Part shown: positions 30,001 to 41,001 of the stretch, piece after piece
How positions within the stretch are numbered: the stretch's first letter is position 1
How the letters are laid out: every line of letters begins with the position of its first letter
Assembly (NCBI GenBank): GCA_006384855.1
Contig: VCJN01000096.1
Coordinates: forward strand, 1 to 64,000
DNA: 64,000 bases
Direction of reading: 5' to 3'
From: Tetraselmis striata
Lineage: Eukaryota; Chlorophyta; Chlorodendrophyceae; Chlorodendrales; Chlorodendraceae
Position numbers and translations under genes: made by a program
The notes under the pieces: generated by a model
Database searches by the model: none
What the model was told of the DNA's origin: nothing
What the model saw: the letters and a program-made list of their open reading frames with translations, nothing else

Positions 30001-32640
30001 AGGAAGCCCATGTTCATGCCCTCCACGATGGGCCGCAGGCCAGTCATGCCGGCACCGATGCCCATGCCGGTGAATCCGTTCTCTGCATGGTGCATCAGCC
30101 AGGCATGCAACTGTCAGGGCTTGTCAAATGGAATGCAGAGAGAGGGGGGGGGAGGGGGGGGGGGGGGGGGGGGGAGGTTGTCACGATGTCACTCAGTGCT
30201 CGTACAGCATGTTTATATTAATCACTACAGTGCATTTATGCGTTCTTATTATTAAATAAGCGGTCCGTTGCTATTACACACTGTACACCGCGCGGTACTC
30301 GTGCGGGTGTGCTTGGAAGAAACTGTCATTGCTATCTTAGTGTACAAAGGACTCATGTGCGGCACGCACGCAGACACTCGCGTGCTTCATCTGTAGGATT
30401 ATCTGTATCATTTGGGATTCCCTGTAGGAAAGTGGACGCTTTTCGAGCATTGCCAGACACGGGTGTATGGGTAACATAGTGCTGGTTGAAAAGGTGGACC
30501 TTGCTGTAGTGGTTGTGTCATGTGGGGATAGGGACCCGTGCCGCCGTAGCCCGCGCACCATCCTACTGTGTTAATTTGACCACTGCTTCTGTCCCTACCC
30601 ATGACTTCTACTCCTTGACTTAATTCCTCTGCCATACCAACTTCCCTACTTTCCATGTTCTGTCTGTACCATCTCCGTCCAATCTATGTCCGAAATGCCC
30701 GCCGTACATTGATCAGCCTAAATATTGACATTCAGGGTTCCGTATTCTCTTAGAATATGTGTACAAAATGTTCAGGGCAGTACCCATACAGGACATGCGA
30801 ACCGGCTACCGTATACATGTACTCGCTATGCGCGCCGGAGGGTGTACCTGTGCCGGTATGTACCGCGTCTCTGCAACGGGCGGTCACTGGAAGTGTATAT
30901 TGAAGCTACGGGTCACATGTGACCATTTGCATGTGCAATAGATCATATGTAACCTCCTGGCATTAGGCTGTTTGTTTATAGTGCTGACTTGAAAAGCGGC
31001 TACGGAAAGTGGCTCATGTTGGTCTATGGTGTCTTAGGCAGCAGGAAAAAATAGTCAATCAAGCCATGGATCACGAGAATATGGGAATCGAGAATGTGGG
31101 ACGTGTCAAAACAGTCGAAGGTCGGGCGTTTTTGACGGCATTTGCATGTCACCGGCGTTTTGCCTAGCGTGACATTATTGGTACCACAACGGGATCGATT
31201 GGAGACGACAGTTTCTCACGTGTTGTTTAGAGACGGTGCCAATGGTTAAAATGCATATAGGGAGTAGGGGAGGGCTTGCGAAGTGCCAAACGACCACAGG
31301 TCACATGTGACCTTGTGGTGCGTCCAAGTGTAAAACAAACCCAGAATATATATTTTGGGGGCAATTATTGTCGTCCATTACTCAGCATCGGGCAGCCGGT
31401 CCCACTTGAGGTATCTACCATGCGCAGATGACATAACTGTGCACAAATAAATGACTTGCAAGACGATGTTGCATAGGCGCTTCAATACCTACTAAAAAAA
31501 TTAGTGGCAGGGGGTCACATGTGACCCCGCTTCAGCTTCAATAGACAGTAGGAAGTGATATGAGAAAGCAGTCATTTGCACCTGGGCCGTGGGGTGCAAC
31601 AAGCACTTGATTCGGCGAAGCTAATCAACTATTCACTTTGATAAGCAATTTACAGTATCAAGCTATCAGGAGGAACCGCTTGAGCGACGGATGTGCAGTA
31701 TAGCACCCGCCATTTAGAGCTAAGTACACAGAATCTCGCTCACACCCTGTCCAGCCCGGCAAGTACCACTCAAGTGCATTTGATAGCGCTAGTCGCCCCA
31801 TATTGCTGAAAAATGGGAGGCAAAAGCGACCCCACCCCTCCCCCTGAAGGAATTATGAGCTGCTGCTTCTGCCATCCGGGGGGGTGAGGGGGGCGCACCG
31901 CAAATGGGGGTGTCCAGAACGCGCAGGTCGCCGTACTTCTTGTACAGGTCGTACGACACCTTGTACGAGCCGCCATAGTGGCCGACGTCCTCACCTGGGT
32001 TGCAGCAGAGAAAGGGGGGGGGGGGGGGGGGGGGGGGGGTCTTTCAGCAGGTAGTAGGGCTCCCCAAGTTGCAGTGCAGCAGCAGCAATGGCAGCGGGAG
32101 AGATAGCGGTGACGACAGCCATGCGCCTGCTAGCCACGTACCCATCATGCACACGGTGGGGTCCCGTTCCATCTCCTCGTCGACAGCCTCGCGCAGAGCC
32201 TCCCACATCATCTTCTCCTCGCCGGCCTGCACCTTGACAGAGCGGAGGGGCGCTGCAGGGGCGGGCAGCCGGCACAGCCTCAGCTGCCGCGGCAAACTAC
32301 TTCTCGCCTGACACCCGGCATGTCTTCCTGGAGGCCTGGCCTTTCATACGTATGGCTGATGGGCCGAGACATGGGCGCCGATGCGGTAAAACGAGCACTG
32401 CAAGTAAGCATCACCTGCCCAACCTTTCAGATGTCAGATATAGAAGATAGTATGGCCGGCTGATAGCAAGGGTTCCTAAAGGTAGATGAAAGCCAAGTTC
32501 GAGGCTTGCATTTCGAGTTCTTAGGGCACCCATGTAACTACCAAATATATATGGGTGTGTTTTAAGCCATCGCAGGGAGAGAATTTCTGGGTAATACTGC
32601 TCCGTGGAGGTATCAGCCCCCCCCCTTCCCTTGCACTTGT

Positions 32641-32688
<48 letters not shown>

Positions 32689-33098
32689 GCACACATATCT
32701 CGCAGGAGCGGCCTTGCTGGCCCACCTGTTCCGGTATTGTGCCCCCGAAAACCTGCCGTGGAGCTCTCGCCCGCTGCCCAGCTCAGTGTCTGGACGATGT
32801 GGTGCGGGCTGACAGCCCATGACAGCTCGGGCCGACAGCATTCCCAGGGCAGTGGCGGCTGGGTATACGCATTCCATCCCGGGGGACATGCTGTAAAGGG
32901 CTTGAGGCGCTATCATAGGCAGTGCTAGAAGAGAGGGTGGGGGGGGGGGGGGGGGGGGACTGGAAGACAGATGGGAGGGCCCGAGGGGGACTTACCTTGG
33001 CGGACGGGCCGAGCTGCGGCCACCCTCCGGCCGCCAGGCGCCCGCGCGGAAAGCCGGGGAGCGACACTGGGACGGATCATGGTGGAAGAGGCCGACAT
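27071..33098 (-). CDS. Plastid pyruvate dehydrogenase E1 component subunit beta
   Basis: Beta chain of the TPP-dependent E1 enzyme, which decarboxylates pyruvate to feed acetyl-CoA to plastid fatty-acid synthesis; works as alpha2beta2 in the stroma. Nine exons: 33098-32996, 32252-32142, 31994-31899, 30082-29931, 29468-29319, 28521-28348, 27603-27493, 27386-27291, 27199-27071 (TAA). Phases agree throughout; total 373 aa, normal for the family. Residues 1-34 are a transit peptide ([20 protein letters not shown]...). Then [98 protein letters not shown] and [20 protein letters not shown]. All donors are GT except intron 4 (AAG|GCACCC, GC-AG). An upstream in-frame ATG at 33155 is possible. At the exon 3/4 joint ICEN stands where plant homologues, as I recall them, have ICAEN. 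No stops or shifts: intact. Confidence 0.96.
29287..29311. repeat. G-tract (C on sense strand), PDH intron 5
   Basis: 25 G on the plus strand, starting 7 bases inside the donor of exon 5 (GTGAGTA then C-run). Confidence 0.9.
29498..29521. repeat. G-tract (C on sense strand), PDH intron 4
   Basis: 24 G, about 30 bases upstream of the exon 5 acceptor. Confidence 0.9.
29906..29927. repeat. G-tract (C on sense strand), PDH intron 4
   Basis: 22 G immediately inside the GC-type donor of exon 4. Confidence 0.9.
30144..30174. repeat. G-tract (C on sense strand), PDH intron 3
   Basis: 31 bases of G with one A, about 60 bases upstream of the exon 4 acceptor. Confidence 0.9.
30911..30924. promoter_or_regulatory. 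Palindrome GGTCACATGTGACC, first of three
   Basis: Perfect 14-bp palindrome with the E-box CACATGTG at its core, inside PDH intron 3. A bHLH-type binding site is possible; function inferred only. Confidence 0.4.
31299..31312. promoter_or_regulatory. Palindrome GGTCACATGTGACC, second of three
   Basis: Same 14 bp, 388 bp from the first. Confidence 0.4.
31513..31526. promoter_or_regulatory. Palindrome GGTCACATGTGACC, third of three
   Basis: Same 14 bp, here extended to GGGGTCACATGTGACCCC, 214 bp from the second. Confidence 0.4.
32014..32039. repeat. G-tract (C on sense strand), PDH intron 2
   Basis: 26 G, 20 bases upstream of the exon 3 acceptor. Confidence 0.9.
32641..32692. repeat. (CA)n(CG)n microsatellite, PDH intron 1
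   Basis: About 16 CA then about 8 CG dinucleotides; alternating purine-pyrimidine over roughly 52 bp. Confidence 0.95.
32939..32958. repeat. G-tract (C on sense strand), PDH intron 1
   Basis: 20 G, about 37 bases inside the exon 1 donor (GTAAGT). Confidence 0.9.
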
Positions 33099-34467
33099 TG
33101 TTGCTCTGGGAGAGGCGTCCTGCTGCTGGGATAAAGCAGCGGTCGGTGATGGCAATCAAAGCGGGCGTTACTCCAGGCGGCCGTAGTACTCGTAGTGTGA
33201 GCAGTAATGTATACGAGGATTCTGAAGATTCAATACGAGGATTGGAGAGGTGAGCTTATGCCGGGCTAGCCTATGGCATCCGCCGCGCGCGCGCCATACA
33301 CATAATCCGCGCGCCCCCTGCCCCGATCGAATGCTCTGCTGCTGCACACCAAGGCCGGTGGCGGCCTGCCCCCGATCCCAGCGAAGGCGAGGCGGCCGTG
33401 GGCGTGCTCCGGACATCGTGGTGATGCGCGCGCGGGCTATCCACTTTAACGCTCCGAGGTGGATATAGTAGCTGCAGTAGTTAACGTTGTTTCATCAGGG
33501 AGCTCGCGCGCGTGGCGCGGGAAGTCCGACCGCCGCTGTAGTCATTAGCCGGTCCGAGTGTCAATGTCCGTTGAGCGCCCCCCCCCCTCCCCCACATCCC
33601 ACTTTCCGATTGACTAACGCTACGGGCCACCGCTAAGCCTGAGTCAGTGGGCACCCTCTTACCTAACAAACAACGGTGCAGCGTGGCGTTTGGTGCAGAC
33701 GGTGAGAGACTTGACAGTGCTGTTGAACTCCAGTCGATGGGTGCTGACCTTACGCTGATGATGAGCTGGACTACTGGTACGTAGAATCGCGCGCCAGCCT
33801 AGCACGCCCCAGCGCCGTCCTTGACCTCTCGACGACGCTATCCGATGAATAGAAGTGAGCAAAACGAGAAGACATCGCGCTCATCCCGATGCCCGTACCA
33901 GTACTTCACTACCTTTACTTGAGTCGCTGCTAGTTCGCGGCTACTGCGCGGGTAGTATCTTTCCGGCTAACGCTAGATTGGTGTACCCGGGTTCAGTAAA
34001 CAGATACATGTCGTCGACCGGCCATATCACACTTAAGGTTAAATCGTTTTTCCCCGTCCTTCCAGTATGTTGATGCTAACTCATCTCTCTAGCTGCGGTA
34101 GGGAGTACAAACCCTAACAGGGTTTCTGGACCATCATCTGGAAACCCTAAAATCTGGATATCGGCCAGATTTCGGCGATAATCTCAGCGAAAAACTTTAT
34201 GCGCTGATTCCTCTATCACCCAGGGGGAGTGCCGCACCCAAACCACCATGATTCCCGGGCCTTTTGGTCCCTATTGGCCATGGAAGATGGGATGTTGGTA
34301 CAGTGGGCGGGGTGGCGGCCATCGTCGGGGTCGACGGCGGCCGATAAATTATCGACAAAAGACAGAAAAATGCAAAAAAATACGTAAAATATTTCTGAAA
34401 ATGCAAGACACTCATATAATGATAACCATCAAAGCCCAGAAAGATAGGATTACACAGAGGGATGAGT
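33099..34467. other. Spacer between PDH gene and transposase
   Basis: Holds the 5' flank of the PDH gene; no TATA box could be fixed. Near 34110-34180 AAACCCTAACAGGGTTT and GGAAACCCTAAAATCTGG form short inverted repeats that could belong to the piggyBac end. No gene recognised. Confidence 0.4.
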
Positions 34468-36771
34468 CTACATGTCCAGTACACGGTTGGTGTTGATGGT
34501 GGGAGGGTTGGCGGGTCCAATCTTGGCCCATCCATCCGCCTGCAGGTGGGCTGCAACATGCCTGGCGAAGCATGGGCGGGTGCAGAGGGATGAGCACACA
34601 GGGGCGCCGCAGTCAGAGCAAATGCTACGGACCAGGTTGCGGCGGCATTCCACACACTGCCTACGCTTGGCGCGTTCTTTGCCATCCTTGAACTTGCTGG
34701 GGGTGTTCTCAGGGTTGGGAGCGGAGTACATCGTAGCTGTGCGCTTGGTGCCTTTTGTGCGCCAACCCTCATCAAACGCGCGGGGCACTCCAGAGGGTCC
34801 GTCACCTGTCTCAGTATCAAAGGGACTAGGAGCACTGCAATGAGAGCTCTTTGAGCTGCGGGTAGTTGCACGGCTGCGGGGGACAGGCGAGGTGCTGTGC
34901 ATGCCAGATGCAGAGCCCATCATCTCAGCCCTCCCCTCCGCAACCAGCGCATCCGCCATGGCGCACTTCCACTCATGACGTGTCATGTCCTTGTTGTTGG
35001 TGAAAGAAGTGTAGCACAGGTAGGCGTTGGATTCGGCCACTGCAACGGTGTACAGCCAGAACCGGAGCACAGCACTACGGGGGCCCCAGCCAGTGGCAAC
35101 AGAGTGGGGGCCCACACTCAGCTTGTTGTTGATGTCCACCGCGTTGAAGTGCTGCCGATAGGTGGCGTGGCTCTCCCGTTGCTCCACCTGGTAGCGGTAC
35201 TTGTGTACGCGGCCGTCCTTGTACTTGGACTTCAATCGCTCCACAGGCGGTGTGATAGCATCACTGCAGCATGTATGCACAAGGAGCATGGGTTGGGTAT
35301 CCTGCCAGGCGGAGGCATAGACCATGCAGCGCTCACCAGGCTTGCCAGGAACATCATGCTCCTTTTTCAGTGACGCGAAGTTGAAGCGCACTCCTGCCAC
35401 AGCACTAATGAGGCGTTGCTTGGGGTAGCCAGCGTGGCCCATCTTCACCGCCATGACGCTGTAGATGCCGCGTGCGTACAGCTCTAGAGCTGTGGCAACT
35501 GAACCAAACCAGGAGTCCGCCACCAGGATGCGTTGGGTGTGCCACCATGGCTCCGTCAGGCGCAGAGTGACAGCCACGGTGGCCTTGTAGGTAGACGCCA
35601 GCGGCTTCAGCGCCATCAGTTGCTTGCGTAGAGACAGCTCCATCCGGATGATGCAGCCCGTCATGGCGCAGGCCAACGTCTTTAACATCCATCCCAGGGG
35701 GTGGGGCTTGTTGGGAAGCCAGGTGAGGTGCAGGTTGCCGCAGAGGGTGATCCATTGGAAGACGGTCTCGTCCAGACACAGTATGGTCGAGGGGGCGAAC
35801 ATGTTGTACCAGTAGTCGTTCAGCGCCTCCACCCAGTCCTGGCATGTCTCGCTGTACTGGCTGTCAGGCAGGTCCCCAGGGTCGCCCCAGAAGCGAAAGT
35901 AGGCGCGCCACTCGTTGAAGCGGCGCTGTGTCATCAGCGCAGCGAAGCCATAGCGGGTGGGCAGCGCCTTGATGGAGGGTACTGCATGGTTGTCCCACAG
36001 CTCCTCCAGCGACACCGTCGAGTGAAGCGTCATCGCGAGTAGAACCGCCAGGAAGACCTTGAACTCCGCCACGGAGAAGGGGACGACACTGCTCCCCCCC
36101 TTCTCGGTGTGGCGGCGCTGGTTCATGGCATCGACGGCGCGCAACATCGCGCCGAGGGGGAACCACTGCCAGAAGTGCCATGCCACGCCCGCCTGCGCCG
36201 CCTCACTGTGGTTGCGGCGGTAGTGGCCGGAACGTGGGGGGTACGCTCTGGCCTGCTCACGCTGACAGCGGTAGCAAGAGGCGGGTTCCCAGTCAGGCGG
36301 CGGAAGCTCGGTGGGGACGGGGCGAGGGGTTGGTGCCGCGGGATATTCGTCGGGTTCGGCGGAGTCACCAGCGGGCTCGGCATCGGCGTCCGCAAACGCA
36401 TCCAGCAGCTGCTGGTTGGCCGCCTGCACCTCCTCCAAGTCAACGGTGGTCGGACCCACCCGCCTGTGCTCCGCGGGGGCCGCTGCTGGGGCGGGGGGGA
36501 CGAGGGCGGCAGCCTTGAGGCTGACCTCACGCTCTATCTCAGGGTGATCTTTGGCGAAAGTGACGCGATGCCACGCGCCAGAGTGGCCACAGACGACGCC
36601 GCGCAGCGTGACACCCGCCACGGGCTCCCCTGGGTGGGCAGCAACCCATACCTTCTTGGCGGCGTCGGTAAGATCACCGAAACGGACAGTAATGGCCGTT
36701 CCGAGGGGCAGCCGCATGGTGGGCAGGTGGTGGTTGTGGCGGCGGCGGAGCCCGTGATCTGCTGGGCCCAT
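34468..36771 (-). CDS. PiggyBac-type transposase, 767 aa
   Basis: Cuts and pastes a TTAA-targeting DNA transposon. Single uninterrupted frame from ATG 36771. Residues about 1-200 form a lineage-specific N-terminus with an acidic/Pro-rich part (AEPAGDSAEPDEYPAAPTPR). The DDE_Tnp_1_7 domain starts near AVDAMNQRRHTEKGG; catalytic Asp334 (ILCLDETVFQW), Asp419 (RILVADSWFGS) and Asp546 (NAVDINNKLSVG) are all present. The C-terminal cysteine-rich finger (QCVECRRNLVRSICSDCG, then CSSLCTRPCFARH) is typical of the family. It appears functional as a coding sequence. TTAA-bounded inverted ends were not found with confidence (TTAA at about 34041 and 36901 are candidates), so it may be a mobile or a domesticated copy. 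Confidence 0.92.
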   Translation of the reverse strand: MGPADHGLRRRHNHHLPTMRLPLGTAITVRFGDLTDAAKKVWVAAHPGEPVAGVTLRGVVCGHSGAWHRVTFAKDHPEIEREVSLKAAALVPPAPAAAPAEHRRVGPTTVDLEEVQAANQQLLDAFADADAEPAGDSAEPDEYPAAPTPRPVPTELPPPDWEPASCYRCQREQARAYPPRSGHYRRNHSEAAQAGVAWHFWQWFPLGAMLRAVDAMNQRRHTEKGGSSVVPFSVAEFKVFLAVLLAMTLHSTVSLEELWDNHAVPSIKALPTRYGFAALMTQRRFNEWRAYFRFWGDPGDLPDSQYSETCQDWVEALNDYWYNMFAPSTILCLDETVFQWITLCGNLHLTWLPNKPHPLGWMLKTLACAMTGCIIRMELSLRKQLMALKPLASTYKATVAVTLRLTEPWWHTQRILVADSWFGSVATALELYARGIYSVMAVKMGHAGYPKQRLISAVAGVRFNFASLKKEHDVPGKPGERCMVYASAWQDTQPMLLVHTCCSDAITPPVERLKSKYKDGRVHKYRYQVEQRESHATYRQHFNAVDINNKLSVGPHSVATGWGPRSAVLRFWLYTVAVAESNAYLCYTSFTNNKDMTRHEWKCAMADALVAEGRAEMMGSASGMHSTSPVPRSRATTRSSKSSHCSAPSPFDTETGDGPSGVPRAFDEGWRTKGTKRTATMYSAPNPENTPSKFKDGKERAKRRQCVECRRNLVRSICSDCGAPVCSSLCTRPCFARHVAAHLQADGWAKIGPANPPTINTNRVLDM

Positions 36772-36904
36772 CGCATGCGCATTGTGGGTATATGGCCCAC
36801 CCCCGCCGCGAAAACTATATCCCAGCTGCCTTGGGGTGTCAGCTACGAGGCCTGACCGTTGGTTACGGTTGGGACGACCTCCCTTGCTCAGAAATTCTAT
36901 TTAA

Positions 36905-37323
36905 CTATTTAGTGCACCTAGGTGCACCATAGGTGTACCGGGGTTCACGTCCGTTAGCCGGTATGCAGGTACCCGTATCGCCTTGCTGCGCAGCTTTCAA
37001 GTGACTGTAAAGAAGATCAACCTCTCCAAAGCTGAGCCCAACCCCCAAGCCTAAGGCCAAGCCCGACCCCAAGCCCGCTGCCCCTGCAGCCAAGCCCAAG
37101 CCCAAGGCCGACCGCAAGCCCGCCGCACCCAAAGCCAAGTCCAAGTCCAAGGAGGCTCCCGAGCCACTCAAGGTCGGGCGTTGTAGCGCACCCCCCCCCT
37201 TGGTGTCAGAGATTGTCAAAAGAAACTAGAGAAGGAGGCCGCCGTCAAGGAGCGAGGCCGGAACCCGCACAACATTGGAAGCGTTGGAGTAGAGAATTAC
37301 CTTTAGGCAGAAGTTGTTATTCG
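36905..37323 (+). pseudogene. Lys/Pro/Ala-rich coding remnant
   Basis: Plus strand reads PKPKAKPDPKPAAPAAKPKP and KPAAPKAKSKSKEAPEPLK (37040-37170), then, after stops and a frame change near 37225, LEKEAAVKERGRNPHNIG and SVGVENYL before TAG near 37305. The composition is like a histone H1 tail or a basic linker, but no globular domain is visible. Retroelement E2 begins 18 bp after the last stop. Host gene or transposon gene cannot be decided. Confidence 0.3.
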
Positions 37324-37575
37324 TTGTTTCGTACTTAACTGAGTTTAGCCAGCCAGACGACGGACTGAGTTGTGCGGTCAAACGACTACCACCTGGAAAA
37401 TATAGCACAGTAGCCAGTCCTCGGCTCTGTCTAGAATCTTCCAGGACGGGACAGTGAGCAGCTGACTCGCGACCGCACCAGCTCCCGACCTGTTTCCCTG
37501 CCTACATGCCGCTGCTACTTAGCCAACTGTCTAGACCATAGCGCTCATCCCTTTTGTTGTTGCGCTTCACGCACC
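37324..37575 (+). repeat. E2 split direct repeat A1
   Basis: About 250 bp, nearly identical to 46295-46542, with a few small indels. Confidence 0.92.
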
Positions 37576-37639
37576 AGCAAATGCGCGGCACCTGTGCCGC
37601 GAGGGGAAGCGATCCTTGTCGATATATCCGCCTGCGCTA

Positions 37640-38530
37640 GCACGACGCCCTGCGCACGGCATTGTCAGGGCTCAGTATACCTGTCAACTCCGGTGACGCC
37701 CCTAGTGGCCTAGCCGAGGACCGCATCGCCGCGCTGGAGGCCGGTTTCGCGGGACTTACGGAGCTTCTGGAAGCCCTACGGAGTGACCTTCAGCGGCCTA
37801 GTGGTTCTACTCTTGCAGAACCCCGCGCGCCCGCTAGTAGCGCTGCCGCCGCGAGCTCCAGCACGACGCACCGGCTCGCGCAAAGCAGGTTTCCGTGCCC
37901 CAGCCCCATCGCGGTGGCCCTAGTGCTGCTGCCCCTTCCCTAGTCTGGGAGGAGTGGGCTCATTTATTTGGCGTCCAGCCCAGCGCCGGCCTCTCTCCGA
38001 TTCCCCCGCTCTACGACATCTCATATGACGAGACGCATCGCCAGCTCATCGCGCGTCGGAACTGGGCCACTTTGGATCAATACCGCTCTCTGTACCGCTT
38101 TGGCTTCTACGATGCGGTGGCCCACACAGCTCTCTGCGAGGCGCTCGTGTCGATTAAGAGAGCGGCGAGCGCGGCGCAGCCCCCTGGTGAGGACGGAGGA
38201 CCTTCGCCTCCTTGAAGCGGGCGTGGCGGCCTACGACGACTCAAATAAACACAGCGCGCGACTTCCCGGCGTCTATCCGCCCCGAACGCGTCGAACGATG
38301 CGGATGCGCGGACCAAGTCAGTCGCACAGGTGGTTCGCCGCAGCCTCTTCAAGCCCGGTTTCGTGGACTACGGTTCGGAAGCAGTAGTGGCGCAGCTCAG
38401 CGACGAGCTTTTGCGCCGTGAGGCCGAGTACAACGTCACGGCGGCGGCAAAGGCAGCCGTACAACAGCGCTTCGGCGTGGGACTAAACCCCAACGAGGAG
38501 GAGGAGGACGACGACGAGCCACCATCCTGA
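37640..38530 (+). pseudogene. E2 ORF1, gag-like (frameshifted)
   Basis: Pieces in different frames: EDRIAALEAGFAGLTELLEA (coiled-coil-like, 37720); YRSLYRFGFYDAVAHTALCE (about 38080), matching the middle domain of E1 ORF1 in position; and an acidic end, GVGLNPNEEEEDDDEPPS, with stop at 38530. No ATG suits the first block. At least two frame changes. Confidence 0.6.
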
Positions 38531-39048
38531 GCACGCCGGCGCCGGCCCTCAGGACGCCGTACACGCCCACACTTCCGCCCAACAGCCGACGACGCCGACA
38601 AGGGCAAGGGCAAGGCCTGGCGGTGCGGCCGGCTGTTCCGCTTCACCAACACGCCCCTCCACGTTTCTGCGCCATCGCGTGCGGCAGAACTGGCGGGAGT
38701 GGCGGCGAATCGGAGCGAGCGGGCGCGTGCTCCGGTGGTTACGCGAGGGAGTTCCGCTGCCTTTCTATGGCGCGGCGCCCACGCGCACGCCTTTCCACCG
38801 GGGCGTCTCTCTACAGGACGCTACGCCTCATCAGCAGCTCGAGTGGTGGGAGCGGAAGAGCCAGCGACTAGTAACAGTCGGCGCGCTAGAACCTGGCGTG
38901 CGCGAGCACTACGTGTCGCGAGTCTTCCTATTTCAAGTTGAATCTGGTTTTGCCAAAAAGCTCACGCAGGCTGTTTTACATGGTCAAGAGCCGAAATTGG
39001 CAGGATGGTTTAGCGAAAGCGTGGAGGGAAAACGGAGTCAGGGGGGGC

Positions 39049-39235
39049 GCTGCGTGGAACGCAGCGAAAACTGGAAGATGGCAGGCTCAGCTGTTATGGC
39101 TGCTGTTATGTCTACTCGTGCTGCACCCAAAAAGGGGTGCAACAACAGGTGCCTAGTTCCCGTACCACTGAGCAGCACTTGTAGCTGAAAAGCGGTTAGG
39201 TCAAGGGAGGAAACCCCATGAACTAGTTTAGATCA
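39049..39235 (-). repeat. E3 split direct repeat A2
   Basis: 187 bp from GCGCTGCGTGGAACGCAGCG to TTTAGATCA; the partner is 41990-42116 plus 43293-43353. The start itself is a 20-base near-palindrome. A third copy is at about 24540-24729 in E3b. Confidence 0.88.
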
Positions 39236-39313
39236 TTTCAAGTTGAGTCTGGTTTTGCCAGTCATGAGCGAACGGAGAGAGCGGTGGATTGACGGAGAAG
39301 GGGTAGCGCCAAG

Positions 39314-40950
39314 TCATGAAGGAGGCACAAGGAAGGCCACCGCTGCGGAGTCCTGTTGGACTTGGAAGTGGCGGAGGGGGGCGATGTGGCCAAAGAAGAA
39401 CCATGCGCCAGGTGAAGGAAGAACGTTGGGGTCGATGTAGTCCAGAACGACGTCGGAGTTAGTGGCCCATCCGCCTTGGTAGCGAATGTGGGACAATGGT
39501 ATCCCGATGGCGTTGGCCGCAGACGATGCTCCCTTGCGAAGGCTGTGTGAGGTCCAGCCTAAGTGCCTCTCTCTTCCGTAAGTGCCGGCGGGAGGGGCAG
39601 CACCGACAAGGCGGACGGCTGTAGACAGCCAGTCCTACATTGTAGCAGCAGTCCAAGGTTTTGACTGCTCGCTCGGGGTGACCGCCCAGAAGTTTGTTTC
39701 AGCCAAGGCAATAGTAACCTGGGGGACAGACTGTACCGTGTCGATGAAGTAGTGCAGGAGACGAGCAACTCGGGGGTGCTCTGCCACCGGAAGGAGAAGT
39801 ACGCGCAGGTCGTCGCGCCCCCGTCGGCCAGCGCGGCCTTTCTCGCGGTACACCTGCAGGGTAATGTTGTAATCGTCGACATGCACATCCCGCACTCGGC
39901 ACGAGACGCCAGTAAGTCCTCTGGCGAAGAACATGAAGTTGACAACCGAGGCCACGAGGGCTCGGAAGTCGTGTTGGTACTCTGGGGTGGGAGCATACAC
40001 AGTCAGCTCGGCCTTTGTGACGAAGCGGTAAGCTACATCGGCAAATAGAGGAACTCGCAAAGGGGCTATTTCTAGACGGCGAAGTCGCAGCATCAACCCA
40101 CGCCTTGCCGAAGTGAGGTGTAGACTGTCCTTGGCGATTGAGTCGAGGTTGTGCAGCTCGAAGAACGTGTTGATTGCAGACATGTAAGGTTGCAGCGACT
40201 TAGCTCCAATGTGCCCTCGCTCACCAATCCAAGCAACGTACCGAACGACAGTAGCAGTGGTCGCCTCCAGAGGGTGAGGTTCTCGGAGTCGTGCCAGAAC
40301 TCCGCGAACTGAGACAGTCTGCCGGCGTAGCTCTTGAGTGTTTGAGCACTGAGGGAGCTGGAGAGCAGGTCGAGTGTCCGTTGTCCTAGCTCGTCTGAGC
40401 CGAAAGCCTCCTGCAGTCGAGATCGCAGTGGAGCAGCCCAGGGAGCGACAGCTTCGGGCTCGTCAATTACGTCAATGCGTCGTTTTACCGACAGAGTTCC
40501 AGAGGTGCGACTACTGTTTGCAAAGTACTCGGCAGCAGCGGTTAGGTTCCCGGCGGCTGGCCGGTAGTTGCTGGGCGGGTTTGCAGTAGCACCAGTACGG
40601 GTTTGCGGGGCTAGGTTCAGGTAGGAGGGCCGCCCCGCGCGCCCTTCGCGCTCGTGGCGCATGTCTCGCGCGTAACGTACACGCGCGAAGCTTGGTCGTT
40701 GCGAACCAGTTGTAACACGCAGTGTAACAACTGACGGACGCATTGAGGGAATGGTACGGGAGGCGGTTGATTGAGCCGCCATGTGCAGGTGTGCGGATGG
40801 TTGAGCCGCACTGGGCTGTAGCTGTATGAAGCGCCGCACCGAGGAAGGTCTAAATGAAGTCTGTAAGGTGGGGGGGGGGGGGTCAGGTCCTGACACAGGG
40901 CGCTCATCCCGCCGTTGAGATGCAAGGGTGCGCTTTGCGGCGGACACCGA
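39314..40950 (-). pseudogene. E3 tyrosine recombinase (frameshifted)
   Basis: N-terminal core-binding part in one frame (GSDELGQRTLDLLSSSLSAQ, SYAGRLSQFAEFWHDSENLT, 40420-40270), then a shift near 40200, then VASVVNFMFFARGLTGVSC (catalytic Arg) and WAVTPSEQSKPWTAATM. A stop near 39635 and another shift precede SHIRYQGGWATNSDVVLDYI (Trp and Tyr, 39500-39430). The His-Ser-Leu-Arg box lies in the damaged stretch near 39550. The stop is at 39314. Confidence 0.85.
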
Positions 40951-41001
40951 AAGGTGGCCTCGCAAAGCTCCAGCAGCTCGGAGGAAAGGCGCCCCACACC
41001 G

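Noticed and set aside
34110-36905. TTAA at 34041 and 36901 as piggyBac ends
   Set aside because: No matching inverted repeat could be seen next to them, so the element limits were left open.
37040-37170. Histone H1 gene
   Set aside because: Lys/Pro/Ala-rich tail only; no winged-helix globular domain and the frame is broken, so kept as an unidentified remnant.
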